Assembly: GCF_003390935.1 (NCBI RefSeq) | Contig: NZ_QNQZ01000004.1 | Location: forward strand, 62,001-126,000 | Length of the DNA stretch: 64,000 nucleotides | Source of the DNA: Lewinella sp. IMCC34191 | GTDB lineage: Bacteria > Bacteroidota > Bacteroidia > Chitinophagales > Saprospiraceae | Direction: 5' to 3' | Part shown: positions 60,498-64,000 of the stretch, one piece after another | Layout: the number at the start of each line of letters is the position of its first letter | Numbering within the stretch: the stretch's first letter is position 1 | Program-made: the position numbers and the translations under genes | Notes under the pieces: generated by a model | Database searches by the model: none | Seen by the model: only the letters and a program-made list of their open reading frames with translations | Told to the model about the DNA's origin: nothing

Positions 60498-60652
60498 CTG
60501 GGTACTGGTTGCTGGGTACAGGGTAGTGGTTGCTGGGTACTGGGTACTGGGTACTGGAAGATACTTTGACTAGCAACGAACAACCAGAAAGTAGATTATA
60601 GCAACCAGCAACCAGCAACCAGCAACCAGCACCTAGCAACCAGAAACCAGCA
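60498..60652. repeat. Inverted heptad-repeat tract between convergent genes
   Basis: The left arm (60498-60558) is built from 7-bp words TGGGTAC and TGGTTGC. The right arm (about 60581-60653) is built from the complementary-type words CAACCAG and CAGCAAC. A unique centre of about 25 bp (GAAGATACTTTGACTAGCAA) separates them. The whole tract can fold back on itself. It fills the gap exactly between the stop codons of convergent genes at 60494 and 60656. Confidence 0.75.
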
Positions 60653-60655
60653 CCT

Positions 60656-61738
60656 CTACACGAAATTTTCCCCAAATTCGCTTTCGGCGCGGGCGCGCAG
60701 GGCTTTGATCTCCTGTTCGCGGTTGCGGGGATAGACGAGGAGGACGTCACCTTCGTCGATGACCATCAGGTCGTCTACGCCGCCGACGACGACGAGCTTG
60801 TTCTTGGGTGCCCGGATGAGGCTGTTGTGGGTGTCTTCGGTAATGACGGTGCCGGTAATGACATTCCCCTCACTGTCTTTGGAGCTCTCGTGGTAGAGGG
60901 CACCCCAGGCTCCCAAATCCGACCAGCCGAACTGAGCGGGGATGGTGAAAATATTGGCGGCATTCTCCATGATGGCGTAGTCTACCGAGATGCTGGGCGT
61001 TTGGGGGTAGAATTCGTCGATGAAGGATTGCTCCCGTTCGGTGTTGTAGTAGTTTAATCCCTGCGAGAGAAGGGCGTATATCTCGGGGGCGTATTGCTCG
61101 TAGGCATCCAGGACCGTCTTGGCGCGCCAAATGAAGATACCGGCATTCCAGAGGTAATCGCCGCTGCGCAGAAATCCTTTGGCGGTGTCCAGATCGGGCT
61201 TTTCAGTAAAGCGTTTTACGCGGTAGACATCCTCCGTATCGGTGGTTTCATCCAGGTACTGGATGTAGCCATAGCCCGTGTGGGGAGCGTCGGGAGAGAT
61301 ACCCAGGGTGACCAGGGCGTCGTTGTTTGCCGTGAAGTTGAGGGCCTTGCGGATGTTGGCCGTGAAGAGGGAGTCGTTGACGATGAGCGCGTCGCTCGGG
61401 GCAATGACGAAGTTGGCCTCCGGATCGAGGTTCTGCAGCTTAAATGCCGCGTACGCTACGCAGGGAGCGGTATTGTTCCGGCTCGGCTCGCAGAGGATTT
61501 GCTCGGGGCCGATCTCCGGGATGTGCTCCATGACCAAGTCTTTGTACTTACCGTTGGTAACGATGAATATCTTATCCGCCGTGGTAAGCTTCAGGAAGCG
61601 CTCGAAGGTCATCCGCAGCAGGCTGCGTCCGTCCCCGGCGATATCGAGAAACTGCTTGGGCTTATCCTCGCGGCTGGCGGGCCAGAATCGCGAGCCGACG
61701 CCGCCGGCCATGATCGCTACGTAGGTATGGTTTTCCAT
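60656..61738 (-). CDS. manC: Mannose-1-phosphate guanylyltransferase
   Basis: A 360-residue GDP-mannose pyrophosphorylase. The nucleotidyltransferase signature is at the N-terminus (AIMAGGVGSRFWPASREDKPKQFLDI), with the active-site segment FTEKPDLDTAKGFL. The start was set at 61738 (MENHTYVAIMAGG); the longer in-frame start at 61828 would reach into a REP hairpin. It lacks the C-terminal isomerase domain of bifunctional ManC/ManA enzymes. It supplies GDP-mannose for surface polysaccharide or for GDP-fucose-type sugars. Confidence 0.93.
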   Translation of the reverse strand: MENHTYVAIMAGGVGSRFWPASREDKPKQFLDIAGDGRSLLRMTFERFLKLTTADKIFIVTNGKYKDLVMEHIPEIGPEQILCEPSRNNTAPCVAYAAFKLQNLDPEANFVIAPSDALIVNDSLFTANIRKALNFTANNDALVTLGISPDAPHTGYGYIQYLDETTDTEDVYRVKRFTEKPDLDTAKGFLRSGDYLWNAGIFIWRAKTVLDAYEQYAPEIYALLSQGLNYYNTEREQSFIDEFYPQTPSISVDYAIMENAANIFTIPAQFGWSDLGAWGALYHESSKDSEGNVITGTVITEDTHNSLIRAPKNKLVVVGGVDDLMVIDEGDVLLVYPRNREQEIKALRARAESEFGENFV

Positions 61739-61781
61739 GGTGTGGGATACTTTGGGGTAAAAGTACGACGTGGGGTAGGAT

Positions 61782-61822
61782 GCTGCCTCCGGCAGCGATG
61801 TTCGACGCGGCTTCCGGCCGCG
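61782..61822. repeat. REP hairpin doublet, left side of the transposase gene
   Basis: Two adjacent stem-loops, GCTGCC-TCC-GGCAGC (61782-61796) and CGCGGC-TTCCG-GCCGCG (61806-61822), are separated by a spacer containing GTTCGA. A matching doublet in inverted orientation lies on the other side of the transposase gene at 62587-62626. Confidence 0.75.
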
Positions 61823-61852
61823 CTGCAATCAATATTCTTAATGAATATGTTT

Positions 61853-62515
61853 TTAAGCTACCCGTAACTTGATAAAACTCTCGTGAAGCTCCGGGGCCCA
61901 CCAGTTACCAAACCAGCTTAACGGATCATCCGTAATACCGGCCTTCACCGGATTATTTAGCACGTACCACAACACACTTTCGAATTTCCCCCGTCGAATT
62001 GCCCGATCGTACTCCTTCTCGGCCCATACCCGACGGCCGGGCGTCTTATGGAGGCGATTGAGCATGCTGCCCGTATATCTTTTATGATCACGCAACGTGG
62101 CCTTCAGCATCCAGGATGAATTAGCCTCATCGCTGGACAAGATGATGTGCACGTGATTACTCATCACGCTGATGGCATAAATCTGCAAGTTCCTTTGTTG
62201 GGCGATGTGCTGCCAAGAATCGATGATGATCTGCTTAGCTACGGGGGTGTCCAGAAAGGTAGGACCGTAAACGGCTTTATCCAGTAGGCTATCGTAACCG
62301 AGATAAAAGCGAACCGCCTGGTGCTCATTAAGCTCTCGGTGCCTCTTTCTGGCGGATGCATTCGTACTTCGAAGTTGATGAGGGAATTCCCGATTGAGAG
62401 CGACCAGCGCCAAGCGATGGCTTTCGTGGAGCCTTTGCATGGGTAGATTCGGTATGCTTCCGTAGAGCCGATAGGTGATGTGGACGGGAGTGGAGGGAAT
62501 GGGATAGTCGTTCAT
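61853..62515 (-). CDS. REP-associated tyrosine transposase (RAYT, Y1/HUH superfamily)
   Basis: A 220-residue protein. The HUH motif is H121-V-H123 in ISVMSNHVHIIL. Candidate nucleophilic tyrosines are Y169 (AEKEYDRAIRRG) and Y184 (LWYVLNNPVKAG); the latter segment is the typical RAYT NPVKAG block. It lacks the second orf and ends of IS200/IS605. RAYTs are domesticated or self-mobilising single-strand endonucleases that cut REP hairpins. Hairpin doublets lie on both sides at 31 bp and 72 bp. It is likely a single-copy resident gene rather than a recent insertion. Confidence 0.88.
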   Translation of the reverse strand: MNDYPIPSTPVHITYRLYGSIPNLPMQRLHESHRLALVALNREFPHQLRSTNASARKRHRELNEHQAVRFYLGYDSLLDKAVYGPTFLDTPVAKQIIIDSWQHIAQQRNLQIYAISVMSNHVHIILSSDEANSSWMLKATLRDHKRYTGSMLNRLHKTPGRRVWAEKEYDRAIRRGKFESVLWYVLNNPVKAGITDDPLSWFGNWWAPELHESFIKLRVA

Positions 62516-62586
62516 GGCGGCGTATTTCCTCCAAATTTATTGTTTTTAATTTTATTTACAACATTTAGTTTATTTATTTTCTCGTC

Positions 62587-62626
62587 GCAGTCGGAGACTG
62601 CATCGAACGGCGCGGTTGGAAACCGC
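62587..62626. repeat. REP hairpin doublet, right side of the transposase gene
   Basis: GCAGTC-GGA-GACTGC (62587-62601) and GCGGTT-GGA-AACCGC (62612-62626) are separated by a 10-bp spacer containing TCGAAC. Read on the minus strand, the loops are TCC and the spacer contains GTTCGA, as in the left doublet, so the two doublets flank the transposase as inverted copies. Confidence 0.75.
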
Positions 62627-62664
62627 TTCTTACCGTTCCGCAGAACCTGACATTCTGGCTTTGG

Positions 62665-62672
62665 TACCTTTG
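62665..62672 (+). promoter_or_regulatory. Predicted -7 promoter element abutting the sigma-factor start codon
   Basis: TACCTTTG, a full TAnnTTTG match, ends 4 nt before the ATG at 62677, which predicts a leaderless or near-leaderless mRNA. Confidence 0.55.
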
Positions 62673-62676
62673 CTTT

Positions 62677-63252
62677 ATGTCCCCGTCCGATAGCGACCAA
62701 TCTTTAGTCGACCGCTTCCGCATGAGCCGGAAGTCCCGGGACCTCTACCCCCTCTACCACCGCTACGCCGAACTCATCTACGCCTGGTGCCTCCGCTACC
62801 TGGGCACGCCGCAGCGCGCCGAGGATGCCGGCGCGGAGATCTTTACCGTGCTGCTGGAAAAGCTCCCCCGCCACGAGGTGACTAACTTCCGCTCCTGGTT
62901 GCAGACGGTGGTGCGCAACCACTGCCTGATGCAGCTGCGGCGGGAGAAGCGGGATCCGCTGCAGTTGAGTGAGCCGGTGTTTATGCAATCCGGACTGGAA
63001 GAGCATCTACGGTTTTTGGGACAGCCGGAAGTGGAGGATACCCGCCCGCTCTACCACTGCCTGAAAGAACTCAAGGAGAAACAAAGGCAGTGCATCCGAC
63101 GCTTTTACCTGGAGGAGGGAGCGAGCTACCAGACGATCGCCGAAGCCTTACATCTAAGCGTGGGTCAGGTGCGTTCCCATTTACAGAACGGCCGTCGAAA
63201 TCTAAAAATCTGCCTCGACGGCCTTAAGAACAACGACCGTGCTCCCGAATGA
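62677..63252 (+). CDS. ECF-type sigma-70 family RNA polymerase sigma factor
   Basis: A 191-residue protein with region 2 (LYPLYHRYAELIYAWCLRYLG, AEDAGAEIFTVLLEKLP, FRSWLQTVVRNHCLMQLRR) and region 4 (CLKELKEKQRQCIRRFYLEE, ASYQTIAEALHLSVGQVRSH), linked by a loop. Regions 3 and 1 are absent, as in ECF factors. It likely directs a small regulon controlled by the membrane protein encoded immediately downstream, whose GTG start overlaps its end by 14 bp. It is preceded by a -7 element of the housekeeping type. Confidence 0.93.
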   Translation: MSPSDSDQSLVDRFRMSRKSRDLYPLYHRYAELIYAWCLRYLGTPQRAEDAGAEIFTVLLEKLPRHEVTNFRSWLQTVVRNHCLMQLRREKRDPLQLSEPVFMQSGLEEHLRFLGQPEVEDTRPLYHCLKELKEKQRQCIRRFYLEEGASYQTIAEALHLSVGQVRSHLQNGRRNLKICLDGLKNNDRAPE

Positions 63253-64000
63253 ATACCGTGACCAAGAGTTGTTGCACCGCTGGATCAGCGGGGCCATCAC
63301 CGCGCCGGAGGAAGCGGAACTGGAGCGGCGTGCCCGGACCGATCCCGAGTTACGAGAAGCGCTGGCCGGACTAGAGGAATACCCCGCCGAAGACCACGCC
63401 GCCCATGTACGGTCCATGAACGGTCGCGTCAAGCCCTCCGCCAGCCGGCGGTCCCTCTTTTCGCGCTACGCCGCCGCCGCCTCGATTCTGGTGTTGTTGG
63501 GTATTGCCATCCTGGTGTTGCCGCGGTACTTCGGGGAACCGGATGCCCCCGTGGCCATGGAACGGGAATCTCCGGCACCCTCCCCCACCCCGAAAAGCAC
63601 GTTACCTGCGCCCCCGCCGCCATCACCTGCCGCGGAAGCGGATGAAGCGGTAACGGCAAGCCGAAAGGTAACGCCCGAAAGCGAGCCGGAACCGGCCGCC
63701 AAAGAGGAGGTAGTGGAGGAAGAGGTCCTCATGGATGATATGGAAGACGTGCAGGAATCCGCAGCCGAGGGCGCGCCCGCCCCGCAAGCGCGCCGCGCGA
63801 CTACCGCCCCGGTGCTGCCGCCGCCCCGCCCACTGGGCAATCGGGCGGTAAGATCCCGGGTCGCCGCAGCGCCGGCTCCCCAAACCGTTAGCGGCCGGGT
63901 CACCGATGCCGACGGGGAGCCCATTGCCAACGCGGAGGTACGCCGGCTCGGGTTACCGCTCGGCACGACGACGGACAGCCTGGGGAATTTCAGCCTCCCG
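63239..64000 (+). CDS. Putative anti-sigma membrane protein with carboxypeptidase-regulatory-like domain (3' truncated)
   Basis: A frame of 254 codons from GTG 63239 runs off the right edge with no stop. Residues 1-60 are a cytoplasmic, acidic helical region (HRWISGAITAPEEAELERRA), typical of anti-sigma N-termini. One membrane helix follows (about 80-100; YAAAASILVLLGIAILVLP). A long Pro/Ala/Glu-rich periplasmic linker then leads to a carboxypeptidase-regulatory-like beta domain (VSGRVTDADGEPIANAEVR, LGTTTDSLGNFSL). The start overlaps the sigma gene by 14 bp, which supports a sigma/anti-sigma pair. The missing end may hold a receptor or protease-sensing part. Confidence 0.8.
   Translation, partial: MLPNEYRDQELLHRWISGAITAPEEAELERRARTDPELREALAGLEEYPAEDHAAHVRSMNGRVKPSASRRSLFSRYAAAASILVLLGIAILVLPRYFGEPDAPVAMERESPAPSPTPKSTLPAPPPPSPAAEADEAVTASRKVTPESEPEPAAKEEVVEEEVLMDDMEDVQESAAEGAPAPQARRATTAPVLPPPRPLGNRAVRSRVAAAPAPQTVSGRVTDADGEPIANAEVRRLGLPLGTTTDSLGNFSLP

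Noticed and set aside
60498..60652. CRISPR array
   Set aside because: The repeats are contiguous 7-bp words without unique spacers of constant length, and no cas genes are present in the window.
61738..61828. Longer N-terminus for manC
   Set aside because: It would include a REP hairpin and non-conserved residues; the family start MENHTYVAIMAGG fits ATG 61738.

Overview
The window looks like chromosome of a member of the Bacteroidota, most likely a marine Saprospiria (Lewinella/Neolewinella-like) bacterium. The evidence is a SusC/SusD pair, type IX secretion (T9SS) sorting domains of both type A and type B, a PorP/SprF-type and a PorE-type T9SS protein, Bacteroidota-restricted families (DUF2480, DUF6913-like, TIGR02757, GYDIA-type GHMP kinase), an FeS quinolinate synthase, and promoters of the Bacteroidota form TAnnTTTG. 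GC content is moderately high by eye. The genus is inference from overall flavour. There is no prophage, plasmid backbone, CRISPR array, rRNA or intact insertion sequence; mobile DNA is limited to one REP-associated tyrosine transposase with its hairpins and a few non-coding repeat elements.

Layout. 1-4.0 kb (minus): 3'-truncated susD and susC, with a palindrome in the susC leader. 4.3-8.3 kb: polysaccharide genes (Wzz-like chain-length protein and Wzy/WaaL-like polymerase or ligase on plus, WecA-like initiating transferase on minus) and a CrcB fluoride channel. 8.4-12.0 kb (minus): a tight run of cysteine synthase/CBS-like enzyme, fatty-acid hydroxylase, alkyltransferase-like protein, tsaB and truA. 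12.1-23.5 kb (plus): Nudix, radC, efp-accB-accC, corA, a coiled-coil membrane protein, accA, a DUF6913-like gene, dapA and a large AsmA-like protein. 23.6-28.4 kb: two large T9SS-exported surface proteins flanking tRNA-Cys. 28.6-32.6 kb: rpsA, a GHMP kinase, a ferredoxin-NADP-reductase-like enzyme and a CAT-anticodon tRNA (probably Ile2). 32.7-38.2 kb: a small charged protein, a DnaQ-like exonuclease, a GH57/DUF3536 protein, superoxide dismutase and an AT-hook protein. 38.2-47.1 kb: a MITE-like element, nadK, a glycosyltransferase, an FkbM methyltransferase, an Omp85-type barrel, a DMT transporter, a Gfo/Idh/MocA oxidoreductase and nadA. 47.1-55.1 kb (minus): DUF805, a PorE-like OmpA-DUF1573 fusion, PorP/SprF, DUF2480, scpB, MarR, an alpha/beta hydrolase, TIGR02757 and a small lipoprotein. 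55.3-60.5 kb (plus): a penicillin-acylase-family enzyme, a POT peptide transporter and two small membrane proteins. 60.5-64 kb: a heptad inverted-repeat tract, manC, the REP/RAYT unit, an ECF-type sigma factor and the start of its putative membrane anti-sigma partner.

How it fits together. Cell-envelope work dominates: nutrient uptake (SusCD, POT, CorA), polysaccharide assembly (Wzz, Wzy, WecA, ManC, GT4, FkbM), lipid synthesis and modification (accABC, fatty-acid hydroxylase), outer-membrane proteins, and T9SS export with candidate substrates in the same window. Housekeeping translation genes (rpsA, efp, tsaB, truA, two tRNAs) are interspersed. The most noteworthy signals are the RAYT gene flanked by inverted REP hairpin doublets, the PorE-like protein carrying an additional DUF1573 domain, the AT-hook/helix-hairpin-helix nucleoid-type protein, several structured intergenic repeats, and promoter elements lying only 4-5 nt from start codons, which predicts leaderless mRNAs.
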